NCBI GenBank assembly: GCA_002015125.1
Contig: MUYB01000039.1
Span: 1 to 15,494, forward strand
Length of the DNA stretch: 15,494 nt
From: [Haemophilus] felis
GTDB lineage: Bacteria > Pseudomonadota > Gammaproteobacteria > Enterobacterales > Pasteurellaceae
Direction: 5' to 3'
Part shown: in pieces, positions 10,501-15,494 of the stretch
Layout of the letters: each line of letters begins with the position of its first letter
How positions within the stretch are numbered: the first letter of the stretch is position 1
Notes under the pieces: generated by a model
Told to the model about the DNA's origin: nothing
Seen by the model: only the letters and a program-made list of their open reading frames with translations
The model's database searches: none
Made by a program: the position numbers and the translations under genes

Positions 10501-12715
10501 CATCTGAAATAACAAGATCTGCTTGTTTAGCCGCTTTAATTTGCCCTTTGTCATTCTTGATATTTGCACTATTGAGAGATAATGCCTCTTGGGTATAAAT
10601 TAACCCTTGCTGGTTATTCAGATCTTCTGTGTTAAGTTGTTGCTGGCCACCACTCACAATACGTCCTTGTTGGTTTACAAGGTTGGCTGAGTGAATTTGA
10701 AGCGCACCTAATGCAACAATACCTTTGCTTTGGTTATCCGTTAAGGTGTTGTTATTCGATAACCCTTTCCCTTGTGTATTGAGAGTAATATTTTGTCCAG
10801 ACTGAATTAAACCGCTGTTATTGACCAATTCCCCTGAAAGGATATTTATCGTTTTTGGCGAATAAACTACCCCACCACTTGAATCAACCTTGCCTTGTGC
10901 TGCATCTATAGCAATTTTTCCTTGTGCAAGTAAACGTCCCCCTTGATTATCTATACCATTGGCTTTAACAGTGAAATCCCCTTGAGTGCTAAAGGTTCCC
11001 CCACTATTTTGTAGCGTATCGACAACATTAAGCACCAATTCATCCTTTCCTGTCTGCTCCCAAGTGGCATTTTTGATGTTCAATGAACGCTGTTTTGTTG
11101 TCAGCTTCTCCGCTTTAAGGTGACTATTTTGAGTCTCCAATAAGGTTGGAGTCGTCAGTTTTATCTCTCGGTTAGCAATGATTGTTGCACCATTTGCCTG
11201 AATTTTACCTTTTGAAGCCTTCACTTCAATGGTATGAGCTGAATTCTGGCTATTATCTAAATTTACCTCATTTGCCTGCACTTGCACCTTGCCCGAGGCT
11301 ATATTTTTCCCTTGTAAAGTTGCTTTATTGGCTGTTGTAATTTGAATACTGTCGCCCTGTGCTGATTGAGTATCCAGCTCTCTTATCTCACCTTTATTGC
11401 TATCTTTTACATTCACACCAGCTGCAATTAAAGAGCGGGTTGAAGCATTAACACTTGCAGCGGTATAACGAATATCGCCTTTTGCCACACTTTCGCCTTG
11501 TTGAGTAATGGCTTTCGCTGCTTGTTTATGAATATTACCTTGGCGAGCAACGATAGATCCATCTTGTTTAATATCTTGTTGGCTGGTGAGTTTTATATTT
11601 TCTTGACGGTTTTCAATTTTACCTTTGTTCTCAATGCCTTTCGTTGCCGTTAAATCAAGCGCTTGATGCGAGTTTAACGTACCTGTATTGATAATTCGTC
11701 CTTGGCTATCAATTTTTAAGGTCTCTGCACTTGCCCCAATGTGTCCTGCATTACGCACACCCACCCCATTTTCGGTGCCGATAAGGTGGATTTTGCCTGA
11801 GTACATACCGCCCAGTTCACCTACATCCACTGCAAATTGTGGTTTAGCTTCTTCTGCAAGCGGTTGGTTTGTATGAATAATTTGCAAATTTTTGTCGGCA
11901 TCTGACCGCTTGATAGTGTTTTTCCCTGTGATGATTTTGGTCTCTTTCTTCGACCAAATACCTGCATTGGCTTGCACTTCACGGGCGAGAATATCTGTGT
12001 AGTCCACTCTGCTGTTATCTAAGCCTTTACCGCTGACGTTTACCTTCCCTTTTTCCACCACAAAGCTGTCTAAATTGCCGTTTTGAATGTGTGGTTTGCC
12101 TGTGGTTAAAGTCACTCGGTCGGAGTTGATAATGCCACAGCCGTCACAATGTAAACCTGATGGGTTGGCGATAATCACATCGGCTTTTTTACCTGCCACT
12201 TCCACATAGCCTTTGAGCACACTTGGGTCGTTGGAATTGACTTCATTTAAAATGACTTTTGCTTCACCACGAGCCAGATAAGGGTTGCCTTGTACCCAAC
12301 CTGCTTGTTGGGTTTGACTATTTTTGCGACTATTATTCAGAATTGCACCTTTAGTATCGACATCAAATTTTGAATATTTATTATGGGATAACCCTTTCTC
12401 ATTTGGGGTTTGGATATTGACTTGAGGTAAACCATTTGCCGTTTGTAGAATAATCGGCTGCTGGTTTTTCGGGGCGGATTTATCTGCTTGAATAATCAAG
12501 GTTTCCGCTAAGGCATTATCCGAAAAAGCCACAAAGCCCAAAGCACAGAAAAAGTTAAAAGTAAGCGGTCGGAGTTGAGCAAAAAGTTGCAAACTTGGCA
12601 AAGAAAAGCCATCACTTGCCTCATTAGACTTTCCTTCTGATTTCGCTAATTCAGAAGTCACCACTAAACGTTGCAATGTTTTGCTAAAAATCACACGGAA
12701 ACATTTCTTATTCAT
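1061..12715 (-). CDS. cdiA: CdiA, contact-dependent inhibition effector / filamentous haemagglutinin-like exoprotein
   Basis: This 3884-residue TpsA exoprotein is exported by CdiB and delivers its C-terminal toxin on contact. The start at 12715 is preferred over the ATG at 12721 because MNKKCFRVIFSKT is the classic ESPR beginning and AAGG sits nine bases upstream. Domains in order: extended signal peptide to about residue 70 (cleavage after DNALA); TPS domain about 71-320 with NPSG (184-187) and a Cys pair at 190/193 (CDGCG); FHA-1 repeats about 330-1900; a non-repeat receptor-binding-like segment about 1975-2340 with a Cys pair, a proline-rich linker (PPKPIEPTQP) and a helical stretch; the conserved LTSDIVWFEKQMVTLPDG at about 2641; an FHA-2 region about 2870-3450; a helical pretoxin region ending in VENN at 3703-3706; and the toxin. 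The frame is uninterrupted. It lies 66 nt behind cdiB. Very sure of family; the receptor is unknown. Confidence 0.95.
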   Translation of the reverse strand: MNKKCFRVIFSKTLQRLVVTSELAKSEGKSNEASDGFSLPSLQLFAQLRPLTFNFFCALGFVAFSDNALAETLIIQADKSAPKNQQPIILQTANGLPQVNIQTPNEKGLSHNKYSKFDVDTKGAILNNSRKNSQTQQAGWVQGNPYLARGEAKVILNEVNSNDPSVLKGYVEVAGKKADVIIANPSGLHCDGCGIINSDRVTLTTGKPHIQNGNLDSFVVEKGKVNVSGKGLDNSRVDYTDILAREVQANAGIWSKKETKIITGKNTIKRSDADKNLQIIHTNQPLAEEAKPQFAVDVGELGGMYSGKIHLIGTENGVGVRNAGHIGASAETLKIDSQGRIINTGTLNSHQALDLTATKGIENKGKIENRQENIKLTSQQDIKQDGSIVARQGNIHKQAAKAITQQGESVAKGDIRYTAASVNASTRSLIAAGVNVKDSNKGEIRELDTQSAQGDSIQITTANKATLQGKNIASGKVQVQANEVNLDNSQNSAHTIEVKASKGKIQANGATIIANREIKLTTPTLLETQNSHLKAEKLTTKQRSLNIKNATWEQTGKDELVLNVVDTLQNSGGTFSTQGDFTVKANGIDNQGGRLLAQGKIAIDAAQGKVDSSGGVVYSPKTINILSGELVNNSGLIQSGQNITLNTQGKGLSNNNTLTDNQSKGIVALGALQIHSANLVNQQGRIVSGGQQQLNTEDLNNQQGLIYTQEALSLNSANIKNDKGQIKAAKQADLVISDDLSQQNGVVEADVLNLSAHNIDSRDESQIVANRTTISVENQLVNSNSLIQADKEALTLQAARLDNTKGRMIAKKAQLDLKVRVQFNNLQGSVWTNNKLNMNVGKFNNQQGTLHSEQDLNLTATQLENNQGTISSNTNSSLKIKNAMSQEAGHILSSGVLSIHADQLHSTNKSVISGNQVNVATGQMVNKASQLLAKQAMTISSQALDNTQGEISSQHNAVTIDTHQQKLDNTQGKIRSKLALSIQSGELDNSQGVVHSESDILLNTHQQKLINQHTLSVEKGIIALGQLTLQGGVFNNQQGYLASRLDQFLTVSDLNNTQGLIKASQKLKLTAEDIQNHEGLISAKTVANISVANQFMQRNGQLGADELTLNTARLSNEQGSLIAATSANIQIAGQLSNTQSRINTVNDLIIKSQQLNNSLGVINSRDGNMDIHTQQHQLDNTKGHMTAKGNLTLSAGELTNQQGYIQSQQQATIDLGSSALQNQNGTLSTDADLRLTAGTIHNGNGKIAAKQHINADIANLYQHNGTVKAEQQLNLSASGEILSKNHSQLIGENLNIRTNGQLDNQQSEIVAQQSVTLRSAKLNNNNGVLIAEQGNLEIDTQQQSLTNQQGKLSAGANLTLNSGLLDNQQGLIQSRQNMMINTHQGNLNNQQTKIDPQRKQNQGIIALGELVLTTQQLLNQQGYLLSKGQQTLNTQSIENGEGVIASLANQNISVSQHIGNVLGRISGNASTLKAQSVDNQSGLLQGEHSLNVKVTETLNNQNGQIKADELLDAKAKIIHNREGQMRAVNGALSLSSQQKLDNRLGNISAKSQAMIKAKGINNQQGLIYNEQGGLELNLQQQALENQQGNVIAKATLNVESGAITNYNGAIYAERLGTLKVDGVVDNQYNGKIHGLGEMQIQANQIDNRGGEIRTQNKLTLDVATDINNQKVSGMGSFIESGDKLIINAAQINNSQTKSNTEKMHQGILASHLTISAQSLNNQRGKIHSQETSNFVIQQNLDNRQGDVTGSGSVSITGEQSNLNNQDGRLQADTLLVISANEVTTNGHIEGQDVQIRQKQDFVTGQHINADRSLAITTEGNLTNRHHLYADESVTLNAQHISNQVDARISSANTQLNAKGNLTNEGLINSISPEDNAKTVIKVGGTLLNTGKGRIYGDDIALQADRIENSDKDYGNGEIKSAVVATRGRLDLAAREMDNNTAHYLSDNQIGATLFSVGNMTFGRTLNAENRAEGKAEILRNNSSLIESERHIALNVAQVTNSNPHLIVHHLINGKEGDEITRIKGSEKTINQEYIIPYNGQNLPAAFENQKGAEKGSLSAENDTYISMKNLVWVSWSRAGQLVYNLNNVEPTLLKAGDQITEDMLLASRNQMRCDGYESSTSHCHYIPAGQYEIDSPIWAYANATPPTKSSPVFSFDDLAAQPWYKEDEWFSVDPKTKELDQFIAPPKPIEPTQPIRGATETDNDFQARTESYQQALVNYHQAKEKWDFYQTKIKPYNDWVTENAEAIEKIDEKILAHNQALRQKLGQAYFRNFWLIKLKQSQEDESKVIQTLPGQILAAGNLTFDGNRLINDRSTVIAGEKLNLIGTVENRDQEGLHRLTESGSSQYTKERWRGGFKRYHQREWGRVNDYKRIIETPFDMHVYRFEDKVNYVQNSRISEEMKQKTHHSLTLTNVDTTTDALRATANQGLGELNGTLSGDFAELTSSERDIDHIDTQDIKGQEVHTTNVKEKLTAFQDVRASRLNGLASSGIAPQNEIKAPKTTTTRPLERLVLNDNQEVRSIEPNVVIPQNVLYRVNAEPDSKVLIETDPDFTDKRRWLSSDYMFNALRYEPNATQKRLGDGFYEQRLVREQINRLTGRQFLGNSRDFDSQYKALMDAGISFAQKFNLRPGIALSSAQVAQLTSDIVWFEKQMVTLPDGNQSAVLVPRVYALVKKGDITSNGSLLSGSHVYHQGGEFINSGTVSGRALVQFDSDSIRNTGNISGGAVVGKVRGHVENIGGTIEADRAILLDIAGDFTHRSTTHTTEVNEKGYQRRDTTLGRKGLLYVKGEEGVLQLSANNINLAGAGIINDGKGQTSLSAKSQLNLSALSVGFDEKMGKGNHYRNEKVQGVAISHIQGKGDVVLSGRDIYSEGAEVDAKGRLALLAENEIVLGTASQQREYEEYHKTKSGSALSRKNTTTYDEVRELQHKGTEMTGDTILVKSGRDIIGESLLAVSKTGDVDFIAGNNVSLTSATNLLSEKHIKETKRSGLLNGGEIGFTIGSQKTRQESSLDGALQSNARNTLASEQGNVRVQAGNKAFASNIDVIVAKDKKATLSGKHGSRIEGGKDIIDSTDKYEFSQSGLSIALSTPVTDAVQSARTAIQQSKATKNDKLKGVYAVKAAEEVAIAAQNAQKVADTLGQLGKGMEQNAAVAENPAVKISVSLGTQKQTRESESRSVTHLKSRFDAGNVDIISEDGKVELEGVDAKVADTLLLEGKKGIVSKGVMDTQDNKTTNKNHSASVGVFVGFNGDSYGIGIEASASLGKGKENSHSEIWQNNQFQTGKFITRSDGKLTLDSTNVKAERWEGDVQDLELISRQDVMKYKSEHAQAGGSVSVTYGSGGGANFNAAYNSAKLNTAQVENQTSVDVGKGGMDVVVKGNTHLEGAVISSHAEKADNRFQTGTLTTKDIQNHSELKTKSVAISGGSSGINPMSTLSLLGNKNESSQSTTHSAVGENIHLTLTNDPNAETTLKQLNRETENANQKVTKQDLTKVKETQELVKGIGEIADKAMQIYTHNEREKIEQAKLELGRAKAQNASEEEITQLNNKLSDLQKAYDKEYGTGSPTKRAVDAITAALQGLAAKDGRQALVGLASPYVNEQIKKYTGDNKQANLIAHALLGAVEAQITGNNALAGAVAGAGSEAAAMALKNTLYSDKPIDQLSESEKQKITFLSQLAGGLAAGVVGDSAQSAAIGADIGKRAVENNFFDVVVNNPQVDWLGMAEGERVKQVVDEEIAEETKDIADKYLPHYVTIGGELYYVSAKGVLNLRNGDVFVGGSFSPVILPSRGIGVSASLGWAINLERKNTLGERVTAQRLSNDVISGTSVNISACYYGCIGYGQSISTNSKDKVYRTVEIGIGAGLKGNIQGASGSISEDKIIKIGD
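1066..1069 (-). promoter_or_regulatory. ribosome-binding site of cdiI
   Basis: GGAG on the minus strand lies six bases before the ATG at 1059 and within the final codons of cdiA. It decides the start in favour of ATG over the TTG at 1071 and couples translation of immunity to that of the toxin. Confidence 0.75.
4725..4733 (-). other. Haemophilus-type DNA uptake core (single match)
   Basis: The minus strand reads AAGTGCGGT, the nine-base core of the Haemophilus-type uptake sequence, within cdiA codons for QSAV. A near match (ATGTGCGGT) occurs near 6893. At 11904-11912 the minus strand reads CAAGCGGTC, which falls one base short of the Actinobacillus-type core. One exact site in 15 kb may be chance, so it only weakly supports a Pasteurellaceae host. 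Confidence 0.3.
7000..11700 (-). repeat. FHA-1 haemagglutinin repeat array in CdiA
   Basis: This part of cdiA encodes several dozen degenerate repeats of about 20-22 residues built around NNQQGxIxSxxxLxL, for example DNQQGLIQSRQNMMIN and NNQQGYLASRL. Each is expected to add a turn to a beta-helix, forming the filament that holds the receptor-binding tip away from the cell. On the plus strand the repeats appear as recurring CCTTGTTGGTTATT-like words. Longer units recur too: GI(V/I)ALG starts at about residues 665, 1020 and 1403, with a diverged fourth copy (GILASH) at 1706. Repeat edges are approximate. Confidence 0.85.
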
Positions 12716-12744
12716 TATCATTTACCTTAATAATCGTTCAAAAA

Positions 12745-12771
12745 TGAGAAAAGCGAGCACTATCTGCTCGC
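12745..12771 (-). terminator. terminator-like hairpin between cdiB and cdiA
   Basis: On the minus strand GCGAGCA (12771-12765) and TGCTCGC (12759-12753) form a perfect 7-bp GC-rich stem with a five-base loop. It is followed by TTTT, CTCA and another T run. It lies inside the 66-nt spacer between the cdiB stop and the cdiA start. The shape fits an intrinsic terminator, but position within an operon suggests partial termination or attenuation, which would set the ratio of transporter to the very large effector. It could also protect the cdiB mRNA end. Confidence 0.6.
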
Positions 12772-12781
12772 CTTTGAAAAC

Positions 12782-14545
12782 TTAAAAACTATAGCCGAGA
12801 TTAAACCCTGCAACAGCATCTGAGGTTCGGAAACCTTCAGGCTTTCGAATCGGTCTGCCGACAAAGACATCATAATAAAGCCCTTTCCAACCACCTTTTA
12901 GCCCAAGTGCTGTGCCCATCAAATGATGTCCTAACTGGTTTTCAGACAAACTAGACACTCGCCCTGCGTCCAACGCCCAATAAAGTTGATGTCCTTTACC
13001 ATTCACATTCCATGCTAATTCATTGCGCCAAAGCCAACCACGTTCACCTGATAATGAAAGTTCGCCATCAAAACCTCGCACTGTATAACGCCCACCAATA
13101 CTAAAGCGATCTTGGGCAATTAAAGGGGTTTTATTCCATTGCACATTCAAACTACTTTGCCATTGCCAAGGTTGAGTTCCCAACATAAAGGGCTTTAACA
13201 ATGAAAGAGATGCGGTGATGATCTTGGGTATTGAGGTGCCTTTATTGTTAAGCTCTTCATAAGCAGGTAAAGCACCTCTTGCTTTTGTGCCACGCTTGAA
13301 ATTAGCGGAGAATTCTAAGGTGGCATTGGTTAAATATTCTTTATGCGAAAGACCAATTTCCCAACCAGCCATGCGGCGACGTTGCACTTCTATTTCAGCG
13401 CTATCAACAAAGTTTTTGGATTGTCTTGACCAAAATCCGCCTGAAATACTGCTTTTACGCACTGCATCACGATAGAACAAATAAGAAAGGGTTAATTTGC
13501 TGCTGTTGCTTTCCCCTGCATACATATAAGTATTCGCAAAAGCACCAAAGACTTGTTGATGATAGCGACTGTAATTTTGGGTTGCCGAAAGTGTCCAGTA
13601 ACCAAAGGGAATGGAATAATAGAAGGTCAAATTTTTGCTGGCACGCTTGCCTTTATCATCTTCGCTACTTTTGAGACTATGCGTGAAGCTAGTATAGAAA
13701 AGGTCGTTGGCTGAAAAAAGATTGTCAAATGAGAGTGTCGCAGAACCTTGGAATTTACCTGTAGAGCGTGAGCCCGAATCATCCAACCCGAAGTTGAATC
13801 GGAAGGGAAAAGCTTGGTCATAACTCACTTTTAAATCACTCACGCCAATACTTTCTGTATTTTCACTCGGCAAAATTTCGATATTGGCTTCCACTGTCGG
13901 TACACGTTTTAAATTCTCTAGGGATTGCTCAATATCTCGTACATTCAGTAAATCACCTTTTGCAAAAGTAAAGCCATTCCAACTTTGCAAGCGAGTAAAA
14001 CGGAGCACATTGCTACTGTCTGCCACAATAGTATTACCAACTTTCCCCAAAATTACCGTCAGCACCAAATTGCCTGAACGCAAATCTTGCTCTTGTGCCA
14101 CCACCCGTGTAGTGACATAACCCTTTTCAATAATGGCATTTTGTACTTGTTTCATCAAAATACCTAAACCTTGACCGCCTAAACAATGCGGTAATGTGAG
14201 CTTAAGGTCTTTTGTGGCTTGGTTGAGTGCCCATTGAAATTGGCTAGATTGAAGAGAATTATCAGGAGAGTAATCAACAGGAGAGTAATCAACAGGAGAG
14301 ATTTGGTGGATAGGATAGCAAGGCGATTCGTTATTTGACAAGGTAAGTACGGGCTGCTCTGTATCTAATCGAACATCCGCCGAGGAGTGAAATTGCGATT
14401 CCTGCGCCTGTTGTTGCTGTACTTGGCGTTGTTGCTGTGCATCAAGCTGATTTAAGCGAGAAAAGGTATCTTGCTGTGTGTTAGCTAGTGAAAAAACAGA
14501 AACGAAGCTCAAGACCGTGCAGACAAGACTTGGAGAGAATTTCAT
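12782..14545 (-). CDS. cdiB: CdiB, outer-membrane TpsB transporter (ShlB/FhaC/HecB family)
   Basis: This 587-residue Omp85-superfamily transporter recognises the CdiA TPS domain and moves it across the outer membrane. A Sec signal peptide covers about residues 1-21 (SVFSLA then NTQQ). A Gln-rich helix at about 25-50 matches the plug helix H1 of FhaC. Two POTRA domains follow at about 74-168 and 169-245, with Cys at 76 and 121. A 16-strand barrel is expected from about 245 to the end, with the signature VRGF at 489-492 and a terminal GYSF, the aromatic end typical of outer-membrane proteins. Length is normal for the family. The ATG at 14545 is the only sensible start: there is an upstream stop in frame, and AGGA sits unusually close (two bases). 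The linker into the first POTRA contains a short tandem repeat. It is the first gene of the operon. Confidence 0.95.
   Translation of the reverse strand: MKFSPSLVCTVLSFVSVFSLANTQQDTFSRLNQLDAQQQRQVQQQQAQESQFHSSADVRLDTEQPVLTLSNNESPCYPIHQISPVDYSPVDYSPDNSLQSSQFQWALNQATKDLKLTLPHCLGGQGLGILMKQVQNAIIEKGYVTTRVVAQEQDLRSGNLVLTVILGKVGNTIVADSSNVLRFTRLQSWNGFTFAKGDLLNVRDIEQSLENLKRVPTVEANIEILPSENTESIGVSDLKVSYDQAFPFRFNFGLDDSGSRSTGKFQGSATLSFDNLFSANDLFYTSFTHSLKSSEDDKGKRASKNLTFYYSIPFGYWTLSATQNYSRYHQQVFGAFANTYMYAGESNSSKLTLSYLFYRDAVRKSSISGGFWSRQSKNFVDSAEIEVQRRRMAGWEIGLSHKEYLTNATLEFSANFKRGTKARGALPAYEELNNKGTSIPKIITASLSLLKPFMLGTQPWQWQSSLNVQWNKTPLIAQDRFSIGGRYTVRGFDGELSLSGERGWLWRNELAWNVNGKGHQLYWALDAGRVSSLSENQLGHHLMGTALGLKGGWKGLYYDVFVGRPIRKPEGFRTSDAVAGFNLGYSF
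14263..14300. repeat. 15-bp in-frame tandem repeat in cdiB
   Basis: The unit CAGGAGAGTAATCAA occurs at 14263-14277 and 14278-14292, with a partial third copy (CAGGAGAG) at 14293-14300. It encodes the repeated pentapeptide YSPVD near residues 83-93, at the start of the first POTRA domain. Copy-number change would add or remove five residues without breaking the frame. Confidence 0.8.
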
Positions 14546-14575
14546 ATTCCTAAAGATGTTGTTTTGAGTGGTATG

Positions 14576-14604
14576 ATTTTATGATTGATAATATCTATAG
14601 TCAA
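14576..14604 (-). promoter_or_regulatory. predicted sigma-70 promoter of cdiBAI
   Basis: TTGACT (14604-14599) and TAAAAT (14581-14576) are separated by exactly 17 bases; each differs from the -35 and -10 consensus at one position. Transcription would start near 14569, leaving a leader of about 24 bases before the cdiB ATG. It lies in the 97-bp divergent spacer shared with the gene at 14643, so a regulator binding here could affect both. Confidence 0.65.
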
Positions 14605-14642
14605 TATTTGAGATCTATTCTTATTTAATAGATACTTAAACA

Positions 14643-15071
14643 ATGATGATGAACTTGCACTTAGATTCTGATTGGTGTATGACAATTGTTCAAAACAACT
14701 TAAATAAAGGAAATTTCATAATACAAGAGCTTTTAAAACAAGCTAAAAATCGCTTTAACATTCTCTATTCTGGAGTTTTTGGCGAGATCAGTAGTATGCT
14801 CAAACTAGCAAAGCTATGCCCTATCTGTGAATTGCCACACAAAGATCCTAGTTTTACGGCTCTATATAACGAGTTGTTGCAATATGAAAAAATTGTTATT
14901 GAATTGAATGGTATTTTTAAATTTGCGAATTCCACAGAGATGGAGCGATTGAGAGAATATATTTCCGTCACTGAAAGACTTGCAAAAGCGATTGATGACA
15001 ACAATATAGAAGAGCTCACTCACGCGATTGCAGAGTTTAACACAACAAAACAGGAGCTAGTTTATGTTTAA
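14643..15071 (+). CDS. unknown 142-residue helical protein, divergent from cdiB
   Basis: The family was not recognised. The product is predicted to be soluble and largely alpha-helical, without signal peptide or membrane segment. The centre carries one CPIC motif followed by ELPHKDP; a single CxxC is not enough to claim a zinc site. The C-terminal half is acidic and helical (for example REYISVTERLAKAIDDNN). Three consecutive ATG codons (14643, 14646, 14649) make the start uncertain, and no good ribosome-binding site precedes them. A weak -35/-10 pair (TTGAGA at 14608, GATACT at 14631, spacing 17) would start transcription almost on the ATG, so the message may be nearly leaderless. The last eight bases overlap the next gene, indicating a coupled pair. 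Divergence from cdiB makes a regulatory or accessory role possible but unproven. Confidence 0.65.
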   Translation: MMMNLHLDSDWCMTIVQNNLNKGNFIIQELLKQAKNRFNILYSGVFGEISSMLKLAKLCPICELPHKDPSFTALYNELLQYEKIVIELNGIFKFANSTEMERLREYISVTERLAKAIDDNNIEELTHAIAEFNTTKQELVYV

Positions 15072-15228
15072 TTTATCAACACAAGATTTACAGCGCATAC
15101 ATATGTTGCTTGAACAAGCTGAGCTTACTTTAGGTAACATGAAGAAAATTCGCAATGAATTCCAAAAACGTGTGCTCTTCAAATTAGAGAATAATCCAAA
15201 TAGTAACTCTTTGGATAAAGTCGCTTGA
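15064..15228 (+). CDS. unknown 54-residue protein coupled to the upstream gene
   Basis: This small gene starts at an ATG overlapping the previous stop by eight bases (ATGTTTAA). It has a strong AGGAG ribosome-binding site at 15052-15056, seven bases upstream, and ends at a TGA at 15226-15228. The protein starts MFNLSTQDLQRIHMLLEQAE and is predicted to be one or two amphipathic helices with a basic middle (KKIRNEFQKRV), then a polar Asn/Ser tail. It has no hydrophobic segment. Ribosome-binding site and overlap support real translation together with the 142-residue protein, perhaps as partners in one complex. The family was not recognised. A toxin-antitoxin pair is conceivable from size and coupling, but no toxin or DNA-binding motif is visible. 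Confidence 0.6.
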   Translation: MFNLSTQDLQRIHMLLEQAELTLGNMKKIRNEFQKRVLFKLENNPNSNSLDKVA

Positions 15229-15279
15229 GTATTCATTGGATTTTAGTTTTTGAAGGGATAATTTTTGTAGGCGTAATGA

Positions 15280-15333
15280 ACAAAATAGTTGCTGAACAAC
15301 CCATTACACGTTCAAGTGGACAAAATAGTTGCT
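15280..15333. repeat. 14-bp direct repeats near the insertion sequence border
   Basis: ACAAAATAGTTGCT occurs at 15280-15293 and again at 15320-15333, forty bases apart. The second copy runs into the hairpin that closes the transposase gene. An inverted pair, GTAATG (15273-15278) and CATTAC (15302-15307), brackets the first copy. The arrangement suggests the end of an insertion sequence, possibly with a remnant of a second end or repeated transposase-binding sites. The spacer 15229-15353 holds no gene that I can see. Confidence 0.5.
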
Positions 15334-15362
15334 AATAATATTTTTCAAGGTTGTTAGCAACT
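15327..15362 (-). terminator. hairpin at the 3' end of the transposase gene
   Basis: AGTTGCTAA (15327-15335) pairs perfectly with TTAGCAACT (15354-15362) across an 18-base loop, and the transposase stop codon lies in the stem. In the minus direction it is followed by ATTTTG, only a weak T tract. It may act as a terminator or be part of the element's terminal structure. Confidence 0.4.
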
Positions 15363-15494
15363 TTTCTTATTCAAAAAATCCTTTATAAACACAACCTTAC
15401 GCTTCTTGCTTAATCCATTATGATTTATTAACTTCCGTTTAAGTTCACTAAATAAACCTTCAATCCTATTTGTCGTTTTTTCTATATTTAATTC
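15354..15494 (-). mobile_element. 3' end of an insertion-sequence transposase (cut by window edge)
   Basis: The minus strand is open from the window edge to a TAA at 15356-15354 and encodes the last 46 residues of a protein. They include TTNRIEGLFSELKRKL followed by HNGLSKKRKVVFIKDFL. The (T/N)NxxEGxFSxLKxKLxxHxGLSKKRK pattern is the C-terminal signature, with the last acidic residue of the DDE triad, of transposases in the IS256-like/MULE group. I recognise the pattern but cannot name the element. The reading frame ends just inside repeats that probably mark the element's end. The insertion sequence continues beyond the window, so its completeness is unknown. It borders the CDI locus, as is common for horizontally acquired loci. 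Confidence 0.65.

Noticed and set aside
7000..11000. Recurring CCTTGTTGGTTATT-like words that might be taken for a CRISPR or DNA repeat array
   Set aside because: They are degenerate, in frame and encode the NNQQG haemagglutinin repeats of CdiA. There are no uniform repeats with unique spacers.
12713..12721. Upstream ATG at 12721 as the cdiA start
   Set aside because: It is only three bases from the AAGG element, while the ATG at 12715 has normal spacing and gives the typical ESPR start MNKKCF.
13287..14120. Open frames on the plus strand and in another minus frame inside cdiB
   Set aside because: cdiB is intact with strong family features across its length; these are shadows.
14765..15019. 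84-residue minus-strand frame opposite the 142-residue gene
   Set aside because: It has no ribosome-binding site, and the plus-strand frame is longer and coupled to a second gene with a strong ribosome-binding site.

Overview
The window is A/T-rich bacterial DNA dominated by a contact-dependent growth inhibition (CDI) locus of the two-partner secretion type, read leftward on the minus strand. A Pasteurellaceae host (Haemophilus, Aggregatibacter, Pasteurella or Actinobacillus relatives) is the best guess. The support is low GC, an FhaB/CdiA-like exoprotein with an ESPR-type signal peptide, and one exact match to the Haemophilus-type DNA-uptake core. That support is modest, and the genus cannot be read from the sequence.

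Layout in the direction of transcription, from right to left: a consensus-like promoter (14604-14576) drives cdiB (14545-12782), the outer-membrane Omp85/TpsB transporter. A 66-nt spacer holding a terminator-like hairpin follows, then cdiA (12715-1061), encoding a 3884-residue CdiA. CdiA has the expected order: extended signal peptide, TPS secretion domain, a very long array of FHA-1 repeats, a receptor-binding-like non-repeat segment, a conserved central segment, an FHA-2 region, a helical pretoxin region ending in VENN, and a 178-residue C-terminal toxin. One nucleotide after the cdiA stop begins cdiI, a single-pass membrane immunity protein. CdiB exports CdiA, CdiA delivers its C-terminus into neighbouring cells, and CdiI protects siblings.

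Downstream of cdiI (637-1) is a decayed tandem array of displaced 'orphan' modules: a frameshifted toxin tail without its own delivery gene, an overlapping small two-helix membrane immunity gene broken at a run of nine T, and at the left edge the start of another orphan that resembles the CdiA segment upstream of VENN. This is the standing reservoir from which CDI loci are thought to exchange toxins, and it evidently continues beyond the window.

To the right, divergent from cdiB, lies a two-gene, translationally coupled pair of small unknown proteins (142 and 54 residues). It is followed by a short spacer with repeated 14-mers and by the 3' end of a transposase gene that runs off the window, indicating an insertion sequence at the border of the locus. 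Apart from short spacers there is no long gene-free stretch.
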